Shown piece by piece: positions 1 to 8,905 of a DNA stretch of 64,000 nt. Both the position numbers and the translations under genes were made by a program. Each line of letters begins with the position of its first letter. Position 1 is the first letter of the stretch. The notes under the pieces were generated by a model. That model searched no databases, had not been told where the DNA came from, and worked only from the letters and a program-made list of their open reading frames with translations. Source of the stretch: Halomonas sp. GD1P12 (GTDB lineage Bacteria > Pseudomonadota > Gammaproteobacteria > Pseudomonadales > Halomonadaceae); assembly GCF_025725645.1 (NCBI RefSeq), contig NZ_CP107007.1, positions 1,736,001-1,800,000 on the forward strand. The letters are read 5' to 3'.

Positions 1-239
1 TCCTGCTCGACGAGATTACCGAGGGGCTGGCGCCGGTCATTGTACAGGCGCTTGGTGACGTGCTGGTCAAGCTCAAGGCCAGCGGCATGACCATCGTGCT
101 CGTCGAGCAAAACTTTCGTTTCGCTGCCCCCCTGGCGGATCGCCACTTCGTCATGGAGCACGGCGAAATCATCGAGGAGATCAGCGCCGCCGAGCTCTCA
201 TCCAGGCGCGAGCATTTCAACGCGCTGCTGGGTGTGTGA
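1..239 (+). CDS. Branched-chain amino-acid-type ABC transporter ATP-binding protein (LivF-like), C-terminal fragment
   Basis: The frame is open from the window edge to a TGA at 237-239 and encodes about 78 residues. It begins inside the Walker B/D-loop region (LLDEITEGLAP), followed by the switch histidine region written as IVLVEQNF, where LivF-type proteins often have Q-N in place of the usual loop. The end (HFNALLGV) is typical of LivF. The 5' part, with Walker A and the signature motif, lies outside the window. The next genes encode a periplasmic binding protein and two LivH/LivM-type permeases, so this is one of the two cytoplasmic ATPases of that importer. The Walker B glutamate needed for ATP hydrolysis is present. 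Confidence 0.85.
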   Translation, partial: LLDEITEGLAPVIVQALGDVLVKLKASGMTIVLVEQNFRFAAPLADRHFVMEHGEIIEEISAAELSSRREHFNALLGV

Positions 240-362
240 GTGAGTCTTTTGCATGGCAGGAGACCGCGGGAGAACGAAGCAGCCTCCGGCGGAGCATCGA
301 TAAAAGAAGCGGTAAACGCAGCACCCGTTAAACGTCCGACAACCAACCATAACAACAAACCC

Positions 363-401
363 TAACGGCTAATCATAACGGCTAATCATAACGGCTGATC
401 A
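363..401 (+). repeat. 13-bp tandem repeat, three units
   Basis: Three head-to-tail copies of TAACGGCTAATCA, the third with one substitution (G for A), lie between the ATPase gene and the binding-protein gene. The array ends about 30 bases before the next start codon, inside the likely leader. Function is unknown; it could be slippage-prone or bind a regulator. Confidence 0.85.
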
Positions 402-432
402 TAACTACAAGGCCTCAGGCCCGGAGACGAAC

Positions 433-1668
433 ATGGCGCTTATCCAACAACTGCCGAGCAAGAAAACGCTGGTGTCGAGCATCACCGTCGCGGTGGCATC
501 GACCCTGACCCTTGCCGCTCACGCCGAGATCAGCGATGGCGAGGTGCGTATCGGTTATCTGGCCGATATGTCCGGCACCTACCGGGATCTTGCCGGCCCC
601 GGCGGGTTGACCGCCCTTGAAATGGCGGTCGATGACTTTGGCGGCAGCGTCAACGGCTCGCCGATCAAAGTGTTCAGCGCCGACGACCGTAACAGCGCCG
701 ATGTGGGCGCCAATACCGTGCGCGGCTGGATCGACCAGCAAAACGTCGATATGGTCGGAGGGCTCGTCGCCTCGTCGGTCACGATCGCCGTGACCAAAGT
801 GCTCGAGGAGAACGACCGGCTGGGGCTCGTCTCGGGCTCGGCGGCCTCGAGTGTGACCAACGAGCACTGCACGCCCAACCATATTCACTGGGTTTACGAT
901 ACTTACCCGCTGGCCAACGGCACCGCCAAGGCGGTGGTCGAGCAAGGCGGCGACAGCTGGTTTCTGCTCACCGCGGATTACGCCTTCGGCCACGCGCTGG
1001 AAGCGGACGTGACCAGCGTAGTGGAAGCCAACGGCGGTGAAATCGTCGGCGGCGTGCGCCACCCATTCCCCACCAGCGATTTCTCCTCCTACATTTTGCA
1101 GGCCCAGGGGTCCGGGGCGAAGATCGTTGGTCTTGCCAACGCCGGTGCCGATACGGTCAACGCCATCACCACCGCCAGCCAGTTCGGGCTAACGCAGTCC
1201 GGCCAGCAGCTGGCGGGGCTTTTGATCTTCTTGAACGATGTGCACGCGCTGGGTCTTGAGGCCACGCAAAACCTGCTGCTCACCACCGGCTGGTACTGGG
1301 ACATGGACGACCAGGCCCGCGAGTGGGCACAGCGCTACTTCGATGAGGTGGGTAGCATGCCGACCATGGTTCAGGCGGGCATCTACTCGAGCACCATGCA
1401 CTACTTGAAGGCCGTCGAGGCCGCCGGCACCGACGAGGCCCAGGCCGTGCGCGCGCAGATGGCCTCCCAGCCGATCAACGACTTCTTTGCCCGCAACGGG
1501 CGCATTCGCGAAGACGGGCGGATGGTGCACGACATGTACCTCGCCCAGGTGAAAACGCCGATTGAGTCCACCGGCGAGTGGGATCTCTACGAGATTCTCA
1601 GCACCATTCCCGCCGAAGAGGCCTACCGCCCGCTTGCCGAGAGCCAGTGCGATTTGGTGCAGAACTAA
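433..1668 (+). CDS. ABC transporter substrate-binding protein, branched-chain amino acid/amide type
   Basis: This 411-residue periplasmic binding protein has the leucine-binding fold (Peripla_BP_6 type). A signal peptide covers residues 1-31: basic KK at 10-11, a hydrophobic core, and an A-H-A cleavage site before EISDGE. The mature start (VRIGYLADMSGTYRDLAGPGG) is the usual ligand-lobe entry of this family. The start ATG has an upstream GGAGAC about 8 bases away. It lies between the ATPase and LivH/LivM genes, so it delivers substrate to that importer. The substrate cannot be read from sequence; branched-chain amino acids, amides or short organic acids are all possible. The following valine-catabolic genes make a branched-chain substrate attractive but unproven. 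Confidence 0.88.
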   Translation: MALIQQLPSKKTLVSSITVAVASTLTLAAHAEISDGEVRIGYLADMSGTYRDLAGPGGLTALEMAVDDFGGSVNGSPIKVFSADDRNSADVGANTVRGWIDQQNVDMVGGLVASSVTIAVTKVLEENDRLGLVSGSAASSVTNEHCTPNHIHWVYDTYPLANGTAKAVVEQGGDSWFLLTADYAFGHALEADVTSVVEANGGEIVGGVRHPFPTSDFSSYILQAQGSGAKIVGLANAGADTVNAITTASQFGLTQSGQQLAGLLIFLNDVHALGLEATQNLLLTTGWYWDMDDQAREWAQRYFDEVGSMPTMVQAGIYSSTMHYLKAVEAAGTDEAQAVRAQMASQPINDFFARNGRIREDGRMVHDMYLAQVKTPIESTGEWDLYEILSTIPAEEAYRPLAESQCDLVQN

Positions 1669-1719
1669 TCTCGGGCCGTCAACGCGGGGCGGTGAGCCCG
1701 CCCCGCAGGAGAGATCGCA

Positions 1720-2607
1720 ATGACGATGATATTCGGCGTGCCCATGGCGGTGTTCATGGGCCAGCTTACGCTGGGGCTGGTCAACGGCGCCTTTTATGCG
1801 CTCTTGAGCCTGGGGTTGGCGGTGATCTTCGGGCTTTTGAAAATCGTCAATTTCGCCCACGGCGCGCAGTACATGCTGGGCGCCTTTGCCGCACTTCTGG
1901 CCTTCAACACTTTGGGCATCAATTACTGGCTGGCACTGGTGCTGGTGCCGCTTACCGTGGGCGGGCTCAGCATGCTGATCGAGCGCTTTCTGCTTCGCCG
2001 CATCGCTCATCTGGATCATCTGTACGGGCTGCTTCTGACCTTTGGTTTGGCGCTGATCTTCGAGGGCACGCTGATCAACTTCTTTGGCGTGTCAGGCGCG
2101 CGCTACGCCACGCCGGAGATCCTGCAGGGCGGATTGAATCTCGGATTCATGTTTTTGCCCACCTACCGCGCTTGGGTGCTGGTGGCCGCACTGGCCATGT
2201 GTCTGTTTACCTGGTTCATGATCGAGCGTACGCGGCTCGGGGCGTATCTACGCGCGGGCACCGAGAACTCCAAGCTGATGCAGGCCTTCGGGGTGAACGT
2301 ACCGCTTTTGATCACGCTGACCTACGGTTTCGGCGTGGGGCTGGCCGCCTTTGCTGGCGTGCTGGCCGCGCCGCTTTATCCGGTGTCACCCACCATGGGG
2401 TCGAGCCTTCTGATCGTGGTGTTTGCCGTGGTGGTCATCGGCGGGATGGGCTCGATTCTGGGCGCCATTTTAACCGGTTTAGGCATGGGCGTGATCGAAG
2501 GGCTCACCAAGGTGTACTACCCCGAAGCCGCCAATACGGTGATCTTTTTGGTGATGATACTGGTTCTCATGCTGCGCCCGGCCGGGCTTTTCGGAAAGGA
2601 GGCATAG
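1720..2607 (+). CDS. ABC transporter permease, LivH family
   Basis: A 295-residue polytopic inner-membrane protein with about eight hydrophobic segments. It shows the LivH-type pattern GLVNGAFYALLSLGLAVIFG near residue 20, FAHGAQYMLGAF, and a GGMGSILGAI motif near residue 245 resembling the ATPase-coupling loop. The ATG follows AGGAGA. The gene lies 51 bases after the binding-protein gene and only two bases before the second permease, so translation of the two permeases is probably coupled. It forms half of the transmembrane channel of the importer. Confidence 0.9.
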   Translation: MTMIFGVPMAVFMGQLTLGLVNGAFYALLSLGLAVIFGLLKIVNFAHGAQYMLGAFAALLAFNTLGINYWLALVLVPLTVGGLSMLIERFLLRRIAHLDHLYGLLLTFGLALIFEGTLINFFGVSGARYATPEILQGGLNLGFMFLPTYRAWVLVAALAMCLFTWFMIERTRLGAYLRAGTENSKLMQAFGVNVPLLITLTYGFGVGLAAFAGVLAAPLYPVSPTMGSSLLIVVFAVVVIGGMGSILGAILTGLGMGVIEGLTKVYYPEAANTVIFLVMILVLMLRPAGLFGKEA

Positions 2608-2609
2608 CC

Positions 2610-3602
2610 ATGTCGGACTCACAAGCGCTGAGCGCGCCGAACGTCGAGGCCAGGCGAAAGCGCCGGGCGGGGCAGCGCCGCGCGCTATTGTACGTGGTAC
2701 TGGTCGCGGTGGGCCTGGTGGCACCGCTGCTGGCGTATCCGGTTTTTTTAATGAAGATTCTCTGCTTTGCGCTGTTCGCCTGCGCCTTCAATCTGCTGCT
2801 GGGCTACGCCGGTCTTTTATCCTTTGGACACGCCGCGTTTTTGGCCAGCGGCGGCTATGTCACCGGGTATCTTCTGGCAAGTTACCCGGGGCTTACGCCG
2901 GAGCTTGGTATTCTAGCGGGGACGCTTGCCGCCACGCTACTGGGATGTCTGTTCGGGGTGCTTTCGATTCGACGCCAGGGCATCTATTTCGCCATGGTGA
3001 CGCTGGCGTTGGCGCAGCTAATGTTCTTCGTGTTCATTCAGGCGCCTTTTACCGGCGGTGAGGATGGCCTTCACGGCGTGCCCCGGGGCGAGCTCTTTGG
3101 GCTGATCAGCCTGCAGAGTAACCTGGCGATGTACTACTTCGTTTTCGCGGTGTTTCTAGTGGGCTTCGCGCTCATTCAGCGCACCGTGAACTCGCCGTTT
3201 GGTCAGGTGCTCAAGGCGATTCGCGAAAACGAGCCGCGGGCGGTGTCGCTTGGCTATAACGTCGACGCCTACAAGCTTCTGGCGTTCGTGCTCTCGGCCG
3301 GACTTACCGGGCTCGCCGGGGCGACCAAGACGGTGGTGTTCCAGCTCGCCTCGCTCACCGACGCCCACTGGCACATGTCCGGCGAGGTGATCCTGATGAC
3401 GCTGCTGGGCGGGGTCGGCACGCTGTTAGGGCCGCTGGCAGGCGCCTCGCTTGTCGTCAGCCTTCAGCACCTGCTGGCGCAGTCGCCGCTGGGTAACTGG
3501 GTCAGCGTGATTCTCGGCGCCATCTTCGTGCTCTGCGTGCTGAGCTTTCGAAGCGGCATCGTCGGCGAGCTCGCAACGCTTTATCGCAAGAATTTCAAGT
3601 AA
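2610..3602 (+). CDS. ABC transporter permease, LivM family
   Basis: A 330-residue membrane protein. It has a short basic cytoplasmic N-terminus (EARRKRRAGQRR) followed by about nine hydrophobic segments. The LivM hallmark NLLLGYAGLLSFGHAAFLASGGY is at roughly residues 62-84, and GGVGTLLGPLAGA near the C-terminus is the coupling-loop equivalent. The ATG at 2610 is chosen because a strong AAGGAGG precedes it and the first residues match LivM starts; the frame stays open upstream but overlaps livH there. It is the last gene of the operon and is followed by a clear terminator. Confidence 0.9.
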   Translation: MSDSQALSAPNVEARRKRRAGQRRALLYVVLVAVGLVAPLLAYPVFLMKILCFALFACAFNLLLGYAGLLSFGHAAFLASGGYVTGYLLASYPGLTPELGILAGTLAATLLGCLFGVLSIRRQGIYFAMVTLALAQLMFFVFIQAPFTGGEDGLHGVPRGELFGLISLQSNLAMYYFVFAVFLVGFALIQRTVNSPFGQVLKAIRENEPRAVSLGYNVDAYKLLAFVLSAGLTGLAGATKTVVFQLASLTDAHWHMSGEVILMTLLGGVGTLLGPLAGASLVVSLQHLLAQSPLGNWVSVILGAIFVLCVLSFRSGIVGELATLYRKNFK

Positions 3603-3618
3603 CCAGCCTTTCATTTAA

Positions 3619-3642
3619 AGACGCCTCAAGGCGTCTTTTTTT
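3619..3642 (+). terminator. Rho-independent terminator after livM
   Basis: A 7-bp stem (AGACGCC/GGCGTCT) with a TCAA tetraloop is followed by seven T. It closes the transporter operon 17 bases after the livM stop codon. Confidence 0.92.
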
Positions 3643-3727
3643 ATCGCGCAGGACTTTATGGAAACACAGTGCCTACGCCAAAGGTTCTAAGGGCCAAGCG
3701 TTGCGCGCGGCTGGTTTAAAATATAAG

Positions 3728-3743
3728 TTAACGTTAACGTCAA
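3728..3743. promoter_or_regulatory. Near-palindromic operator upstream of valine-catabolic operon (LiuR-like candidate)
   Basis: The 16-mer TTAACGTTAACGTCAA has a perfect ACGTTAACGT core and near-symmetric flanks. It lies about 80 bases before the acyl-CoA dehydrogenase start. From memory, the MerR-family regulator LiuR of branched-chain amino-acid catabolism in proteobacteria uses ACGT-containing palindromes of this general form. The assignment to LiuR is an inference; no regulator gene is adjacent. Confidence 0.5.
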
Positions 3744-3821
3744 TTTGCGTGACCCCTAATAAATAACGACAACACGCGGGGCGAGGCGCCATAGGCGCTC
3801 GGCCTCGATGGAGACTTCGCC

Positions 3822-4976
3822 ATGAATTTCGAGCTAAGCGACGACCAGGTAGCCTTTGCGGAGTTGGCCAAGGACTTTGCCGACAAGGAATTGGCACCCC
3901 ACGCCGCGCAGTGGGACCGCGAGGCGCACTTTCCCGTCGATGTGATCAAGCGCGCCGGAGAGCTGGGCTTTTGCTCGCTCTACGCCCCGGAGAGCGTTGG
4001 TGGGCTTGCGCTATCGCGGCTGGATGCGAGCATCATCTTCGAGCAGCTTTCGATGGGCTGCACCTCGACCACCGCTTATCTCACCATTCACAACATGGTC
4101 ACCTGGATGCTGGCGAGCTTCGGCCAGCCGGACGTCGTCGAGCAGTGGGGGCCGCGACTCGCCACCGGCGAGCTTCTGGGGTCGTACTGCCTGACCGAAC
4201 CCGGTGCGGGGTCGGACGCCGCCTCACTCAAGACCACCGCCCAACGTGATGGCGATGCGTACGTGCTGAGTGGTAGCAAGATGTTCATCTCCGGCGCCGG
4301 CAGCACCGATTTTCTGGTCGTGATGGCGCGTACCGGGGGTGAAGGCGCCGGCGGCGTCTCCGCTTTTGCCGTGGATGCCAAAACCGACGGCATCAGCTAC
4401 GGGCGCAAGGAGGACAAGATGGGCTGGAATAGCCAGCCTACGCGCATGGTGACCTTCGACGACGTACGCGTGCCGGCCAACCACCTGTTGGGCCGTGAAG
4501 GCGACGGCTTCAAGATTGCGATGAAGGGCCTGGACGGTGGGCGCATCAACATCGCGACCTGCTCGGTCGGTACCGCCCAGCGTGCGATCAATGAGGCGCG
4601 CGACTACCTGCGCGAACGCAAGCAGTTCGGCAAGCCCCTGGCGGAGTTTCAGGCGCTGCAGTTTCGCCTGGCCGATATGGTCACCGAGCTTGTGGCGGCG
4701 CGCCAGCTGGTGCGCATGGCCGCGACCAAACTCGACGCTGGCCACGCAGATGCGCCGACCTACTGCGCCATGGCCAAGCGATTTGCCACCGACATCGGGT
4801 TCAAGGTGTGTGACGAGGCGCTGCAGCTTTTTGGCGGCAACGGCTACATCAAGGAGTATCCGGTGGAGCGCTTCGTGCGTGATACGCGCGTTCACCGCAT
4901 TCTGGAAGGTTCCAACGAGATCATGCGCCTGATCATTGCTCGCCGGGCGTTGGCCGAGGGAGCCGGCGAGCTATAG
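3822..4976 (+). CDS. Acyl-CoA dehydrogenase, probable isobutyryl-CoA dehydrogenase (valine degradation)
   Basis: A 384-residue FAD acyl-CoA dehydrogenase of normal short-chain family length. It carries the family signatures CLTEPGAGSDAASL (near 125-140) and QLFGGNGYIKEYPVER near the C-terminus. The catalytic base is E362 in the ILEGSNEIMR motif. N-terminal residues MNFELSDDQVAFAELAKDFA and GCTSTTAYLTIHNM resemble the isobutyryl-CoA dehydrogenase (ACAD8-like) group. The reaction would be isobutyryl-CoA to methacrylyl-CoA, passing electrons to ETF. The next two genes catalyse later valine steps, which supports that substrate. A short/branched-chain acyl-CoA dehydrogenase of wider range cannot be excluded. 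Confidence 0.85.
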   Translation: MNFELSDDQVAFAELAKDFADKELAPHAAQWDREAHFPVDVIKRAGELGFCSLYAPESVGGLALSRLDASIIFEQLSMGCTSTTAYLTIHNMVTWMLASFGQPDVVEQWGPRLATGELLGSYCLTEPGAGSDAASLKTTAQRDGDAYVLSGSKMFISGAGSTDFLVVMARTGGEGAGGVSAFAVDAKTDGISYGRKEDKMGWNSQPTRMVTFDDVRVPANHLLGREGDGFKIAMKGLDGGRINIATCSVGTAQRAINEARDYLRERKQFGKPLAEFQALQFRLADMVTELVAARQLVRMAATKLDAGHADAPTYCAMAKRFATDIGFKVCDEALQLFGGNGYIKEYPVERFVRDTRVHRILEGSNEIMRLIIARRALAEGAGEL

Positions 4977-5048
4977 TAAAGAGCTATAGTGAAGGTGACG
5001 TTTTAAACGAACGCCAGGAGCGGCGATTCACACCATAAGGATACCTTG

Positions 5049-6164
5049 ATGAGTAGCGTACTGTTTGACGAGCACGCCACCGACGATGGCCATATCGTGG
5101 GCGAAATCACGCTCAACGCCGAGCGCTCGCTCAACGCCTTGACGCTCGAGATGATCGAGCTGATGCGCCCGCAGCTCGCCGCTTGGCAGGAAGACGCGAG
5201 AGTCGTGGCCATCGTGCTCGACAGCGCCGGCGAAAAGGCCTTCTGTGCCGGGGGCGACGTGGTCAGCCTGTATAAATCGATTACCGGCGACCAGGATCCG
5301 CACTTTCCCGAGCGCTTTTTCGAAAGCGAATATCGCCTCGACTATGAGCTTCATACTTATCCCAAGCCGATCGTTTGCTGGGGTAGCGGAATCGTCATGG
5401 GTGGGGGCATGGGGCTACTGAGCGCCTGCAGCCATCGCGTAGTGACCGAAACCTCGAGACTGGCCATGCCCGAGGTCACCATCGGCCTCTACCCGGACGT
5501 TGGCGCGAGCTGGTTCTTGAACCGTTTGCCTGTCGGCACCGGGCGCTTTCTGGCCATGACAGGAGGCCCGGTCAACGCGGTGGATGCGGTGCATTTAGGG
5601 CTTGCCGACCGCTGTATCAAGAGCGACCAGTACCCGGCGCTCATGGCCTCTCTGACCCAGGCGCGCTGGCAGCAGGAGGGCACCATCGACGCCCAGGGCG
5701 TGGTCAATCGCACCCTGCGCGAGCTGGAGCAGGCCTCGAAAACCACCTTTCTTGATCTCGACACGCCGGTTCTCAACGCAACACCCTTGATTCGTGAGCT
5801 GATGGATCACGACACCACCGAGCAGATCGTGGCCGCGATTCTAGCGGTTGAAAGCGAGGACAGCTGGTTCAGCCGCGCCCAGAAGACGCTGGCCCACGGA
5901 AGTCCGGTGTCGATCGCGCTGATCGACGAGCAGCTCAAACGCGCGAAGTACATGTCGCTTGCCGAGGTCTTTCGCTCGGAGCTTGCACTGTCGGTACAGT
6001 GCTGCCGTCACAAGGAGTTTCCCGAAGGCGTGCGCGCGCTGCTGGTCGACAAGGACGGCTCGCCGGCCTGGAGCTACCCGGACGTCGCCTCGGTCGAGCA
6101 GTTCTTCATCGACGAGCTTTTGGCCTCGCCCTGGCAAACGAACCCGCTGGAAACGCTCGGCTAA
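5049..6164 (+). CDS. Enoyl-CoA hydratase/isomerase family protein, probable 3-hydroxyisobutyryl-CoA hydrolase
   Basis: This 371-residue crotonase-fold protein is longer than ordinary enoyl-CoA hydratases (about 260), as is usual for 3-hydroxyisobutyryl-CoA hydrolases. The CoA/oxyanion regions are AFCAGGDV (65-71) and GIVMGGGMGL (114-123). The signature PEVTIGLYPDVGASWFL starts at residue 141, with E142 in the expected catalytic place. The long C-terminal extension is present. ATG at 5049 is preferred over the in-frame TTG immediately before it, with ATAAGG upstream. It would release 3-hydroxyisobutyrate from its CoA ester in valine catabolism, between the flanking acyl-CoA dehydrogenase and MmsB steps. 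A conventional hydratase for methacrylyl-CoA is not seen here. Confidence 0.85.
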   Translation: MSSVLFDEHATDDGHIVGEITLNAERSLNALTLEMIELMRPQLAAWQEDARVVAIVLDSAGEKAFCAGGDVVSLYKSITGDQDPHFPERFFESEYRLDYELHTYPKPIVCWGSGIVMGGGMGLLSACSHRVVTETSRLAMPEVTIGLYPDVGASWFLNRLPVGTGRFLAMTGGPVNAVDAVHLGLADRCIKSDQYPALMASLTQARWQQEGTIDAQGVVNRTLRELEQASKTTFLDLDTPVLNATPLIRELMDHDTTEQIVAAILAVESEDSWFSRAQKTLAHGSPVSIALIDEQLKRAKYMSLAEVFRSELALSVQCCRHKEFPEGVRALLVDKDGSPAWSYPDVASVEQFFIDELLASPWQTNPLETLG

Positions 6165-6227
6165 CGCGGGTTTCGAGTCATCCAGTGGCTTCTTGACCAT
6201 CCAATTTCAATAACAAGGACAATCACC

Positions 6228-7130
6228 ATGACCAGGATCGCTTTCATCGGTTTGGGTAACATGGGCGGCCCGATGGCCGCCAATCTGGCCAAGGCCGGCT
6301 TCGACGTGCATGCCTTCGATCTCAGCCGGGAGGCGCTTGCAAGCGCCAAATCCCACGGCTGCGAAGTCGCCGCCTCGGCGGCAGACGCCGCCCGTGGCGC
6401 CGACATCGTGATCTCCATGCTGCCCGCCGGCCAGCACGTGCGCTCGCTGTTCGTCGATGGCGAAACGCCGCTCAAGGAGATCATCGAGCAGGGCGCGCTG
6501 GTCATCGACTCCTCTACCATCGATGCCGAAAGCGCCCGGGATGTCGCCGCGGCGCTGGAGAAGAAGGGGATTGGCTTCATCGACGCGCCGGTATCCGGCG
6601 GGGTAGGCGGCGCCCAGGCAGGCACTCTGACCTTCATCGTGGGCGGCAGCGAAGAGCAGTTCAACCGGGCCAGGCCCGTGCTCGACGTGATGGGCAAGAA
6701 CATCTTTCACGCGGGCGAGCACGGCGCCGGGCAGGTTGCCAAGGCGTGCAACAACATGATGCTCGCGATTTTGATGGCCGGCACCTGCGAGGCGATCAAC
6801 ATGGGGGTGAAAAACGGCCTCGACCCCGCGGTACTCTCGGAGATCATGAAGCAAAGCTCCGGCGGCAACTGGGCGCTGAACGTCTACAATCCGTACCCTG
6901 GCGTGATGGAGAACGCCCCGGCGTCGAACGACTACCAGGGCGGCTTTCTGACCGACCTGATGGTCAAGGATCTGGGGCTGGCCATGGATATCAGCCAGCA
7001 AAGCGCCGCGCCGGTACCGATGGGCTCCGCCGCCCGCGCCCTGTTTACGCTGCACAAGGCAAACGGTCACGGCCGGCTCGATTTTTCAAGCCTGATGACG
7101 TTCTATCGGGACAAGAAAGATGGAGAGTGA
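6228..7130 (+). CDS. mmsB: 3-hydroxyisobutyrate dehydrogenase
   Basis: A 300-residue beta-hydroxyacid dehydrogenase. The Rossmann motif GLGNMGGPMAANL starts at residue 8 for NAD(P). The substrate-binding signature DAPVSGGVGGAQAGTL is at 119-133. The catalytic lysine is K172 in GQVAKACNNMM, with the usual asparagine four residues on. It oxidises 3-hydroxyisobutyrate to methylmalonate semialdehyde, the step after the preceding hydrolase. The gene follows 63 bases downstream on the same strand with AAGGAC before the ATG. The next enzyme, methylmalonate-semialdehyde dehydrogenase (MmsA), is not in the window. Confidence 0.92.
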   Translation: MTRIAFIGLGNMGGPMAANLAKAGFDVHAFDLSREALASAKSHGCEVAASAADAARGADIVISMLPAGQHVRSLFVDGETPLKEIIEQGALVIDSSTIDAESARDVAAALEKKGIGFIDAPVSGGVGGAQAGTLTFIVGGSEEQFNRARPVLDVMGKNIFHAGEHGAGQVAKACNNMMLAILMAGTCEAINMGVKNGLDPAVLSEIMKQSSGGNWALNVYNPYPGVMENAPASNDYQGGFLTDLMVKDLGLAMDISQQSAAPVPMGSAARALFTLHKANGHGRLDFSSLMTFYRDKKDGE

Positions 7131-7199
7131 GGGAGGCCTTGCTACTTGCCTTGACGAGCACCAAACTGGATTTTCATAACCCACCAACGAAGGATCGCC

Positions 7200-7826
7200 A
7201 TGATTACGCTTTGGGGCCGCGACAACTCCACTAACGTCAAAAAAGTGCGCTGGGCGCTCGAAGAGCTCGACATCGCTTACGAGCAGGTTCAGGCCGGGCT
7301 TCAGCACGGCGTAAACGATACAGCGGCGTATCAGGCCATGAATCCAAATGCCCTGGTGCCGACGCTCAAGGATGACGCCACCGACAGCGTTCTATGGGAG
7401 TCCAATACTATCGTGCGCTATCTGGCCGCCCAGTACGGCGAGGGCACGCTTTGGATCGATGAGCCCGCCAAGCGCGCCCAGGCCGAGAAGTGGATGGACT
7501 GGGCCAATACGCGGCTCAGCCCGGCGCACCGTGTCATGCTGATGAGCTATGTTCGCACCCCACCCGAAGCCCGCGATCTGCAAAAGCTGGAGGAGGGCAC
7601 CGCCGCCTGCGAGGAGCTCTTCGCGCTTCTGGACGATGCGCTGGAACGTCAACCCTGGTTCTCCGGCGACGCGTTCGGTCTGGCCGATATCGCCGTCGCG
7701 CCGTTCATTTACAACTTGTGGAACTGCGGCCTTACCTGGAATCCGCGCACCCACCTGGAGCGCTGGTACCAATCACTGACCGAGCGGCCGGCGTTTCAGA
7801 AAGTGGTGATGATTCCCGTTAGCTAA
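7200..7826 (+). CDS. Glutathione S-transferase family protein
   Basis: This 208-residue protein has an N-terminal thioredoxin-like domain. It starts [23 protein letters not shown], where the Ser/Thr-Asn pattern is the usual GSH-activating region, and continues to PNALVPTL and the [14 protein letters not shown] motif at about residues 62-76 that binds the gamma-glutamyl part of glutathione. The C-terminal helical domain holds [17 protein letters not shown]. Length and layout are normal for bacterial cytosolic GSTs. ATG follows AAGGATC. It is 69 bases after mmsB on the same strand and may be cotranscribed. Substrate unknown. Confidence 0.88.
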   Translation: MITLWGRDNSTNVKKVRWALEELDIAYEQVQAGLQHGVNDTAAYQAMNPNALVPTLKDDATDSVLWESNTIVRYLAAQYGEGTLWIDEPAKRAQAEKWMDWANTRLSPAHRVMLMSYVRTPPEARDLQKLEEGTAACEELFALLDDALERQPWFSGDAFGLADIAVAPFIYNLWNCGLTWNPRTHLERWYQSLTERPAFQKVVMIPVS

Positions 7827-7833
7827 GTGGCTT

Positions 7834-7853
7834 GCCCGCGCGAGTACGCGGGC
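7834..7853. terminator. Possible bidirectional hairpin between convergent genes
   Basis: GCCCGCG and CGCGGGC form a 7-bp GC stem with a six-base loop between the convergent GST gene and the minus-strand reductase gene. No T-run follows on either side, so terminator function is uncertain. Confidence 0.35.
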
Positions 7854-7871
7854 GCCTGGCGAGAGCCTTGG

Positions 7872-8795
7872 CTAATAACGCGCTTCCAGTTTGGCCAGCG
7901 CCTTGTCCAGCGCTTCCAAAATCGGCACCGTCAAGCCGTGCTGCCGAGCGGCCGCGATCAGGGGCCCCAGAATCGCCGCCCGTTCGGTGGGTCGGCCGGC
8001 CTCCACATCCTGCAGCATCGACGCCTTGTTATTTGCGGTGCCCTCAATCACGTCCCACACCAGTGCCCGCCAGCTATCCTGCTCATCACCCCCATCCGGT
8101 GCCACGATCTTCTCAAGCGCCATGATGGCCGCGACTTCGCGGATCACTGCCTCGACGTCACTGGCATAAGCCGCGCCGCGCAGCTCGCCGTTGCGTATGC
8201 CATGGATGGCCACTAATGGATTGATTGCGGCGTTCACCGCCAGCTTCTGCCACAGTCGGCGCCGAATATCGTCGACGGCGGTGGTCGCAAGCCCGGCGCG
8301 ATCAAGTTGTGCTGCCAGCGCCTGTGCCAAAGCGGTGTGGCGTCCGTTCAGGTTGCCGATGAAGGTGTGCCCACGCCCGGCGTGATCGATACGGTCATTA
8401 CCGGTGACATACGCGCCTTCCGTTGTGCTGGCACATAGCACCGGGCCGGGCCATCGGTTGGTGAGTTCAGGCTGCGTGAGAAAGCCGTTTTGCCAAAGTA
8501 CCAGCGGGGTAGTGGCCGGTAGCAGCGCGTGCAACGTCTCAAACGCTGGCTCGACGGCCATGGCTTTGGTGGTGATATGCAGCCACGCGGGCGGCGCAGA
8601 CGCCCCCTGCGTCAACTGGGCGGGCGTGGCGCAGGTTATCGATTGCGTTCGTCGCTCGCCTTTTGCAGAGTGCAGCGTTTGAAAAAGTGGCAGCGCGCGC
8701 CGGCCAATCAGCGTGACCTCGCACGTTGGCGCGAGCGAGTGGGCGAGCAGTCGGCCTATTGCGCCCGGGCCAAGTATCCAGTGTGATGCGTTCAT
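7872..8795 (-). CDS. 2-dehydropantoate 2-reductase (ketopantoate reductase) family protein
   Basis: About 307 residues. The NADPH-binding motif GPGAIGRLLAH is at 9-19, followed by the basic GRR typical of NADPH preference. The C-terminal helical domain carries WQKLAVNAAINPLVAIHGIRNGEL, with the conserved catalytic Lys and substrate-binding Asn. ATG at 8795 puts the glycine motif at the usual distance from the start; a GTG four codons upstream (8807) is a possible alternative. The family reduces ketopantoate to pantoate for CoA synthesis, but many genomes carry paralogues of unknown substrate. It is a single gene converging on the GST gene. I give no panE symbol because the paralogue question is open. 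Confidence 0.8.
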   Translation of the reverse strand: MNASHWILGPGAIGRLLAHSLAPTCEVTLIGRRALPLFQTLHSAKGERRTQSITCATPAQLTQGASAPPAWLHITTKAMAVEPAFETLHALLPATTPLVLWQNGFLTQPELTNRWPGPVLCASTTEGAYVTGNDRIDHAGRGHTFIGNLNGRHTALAQALAAQLDRAGLATTAVDDIRRRLWQKLAVNAAINPLVAIHGIRNGELRGAAYASDVEAVIREVAAIMALEKIVAPDGGDEQDSWRALVWDVIEGTANNKASMLQDVEAGRPTERAAILGPLIAAARQHGLTVPILEALDKALAKLEARY

Positions 8796-8905
8796 CAAGG
8801 GCGACACTTCATTGCGATAGTGCCTTCACCATAGCGCGTTCACTTTCTGCAAACGAGGCCGAACAGCGGACTTTGGTTCGTCTGCCGCTTGGGGGCTTTT
8901 GATCG

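Noticed and set aside
1578..2609. Upstream extension of the livM frame
   Set aside because: The frame is open but overlaps livH in another phase and encodes an Arg-rich stretch without family similarity. ATG 2610 with AAGGAGG is the real start.
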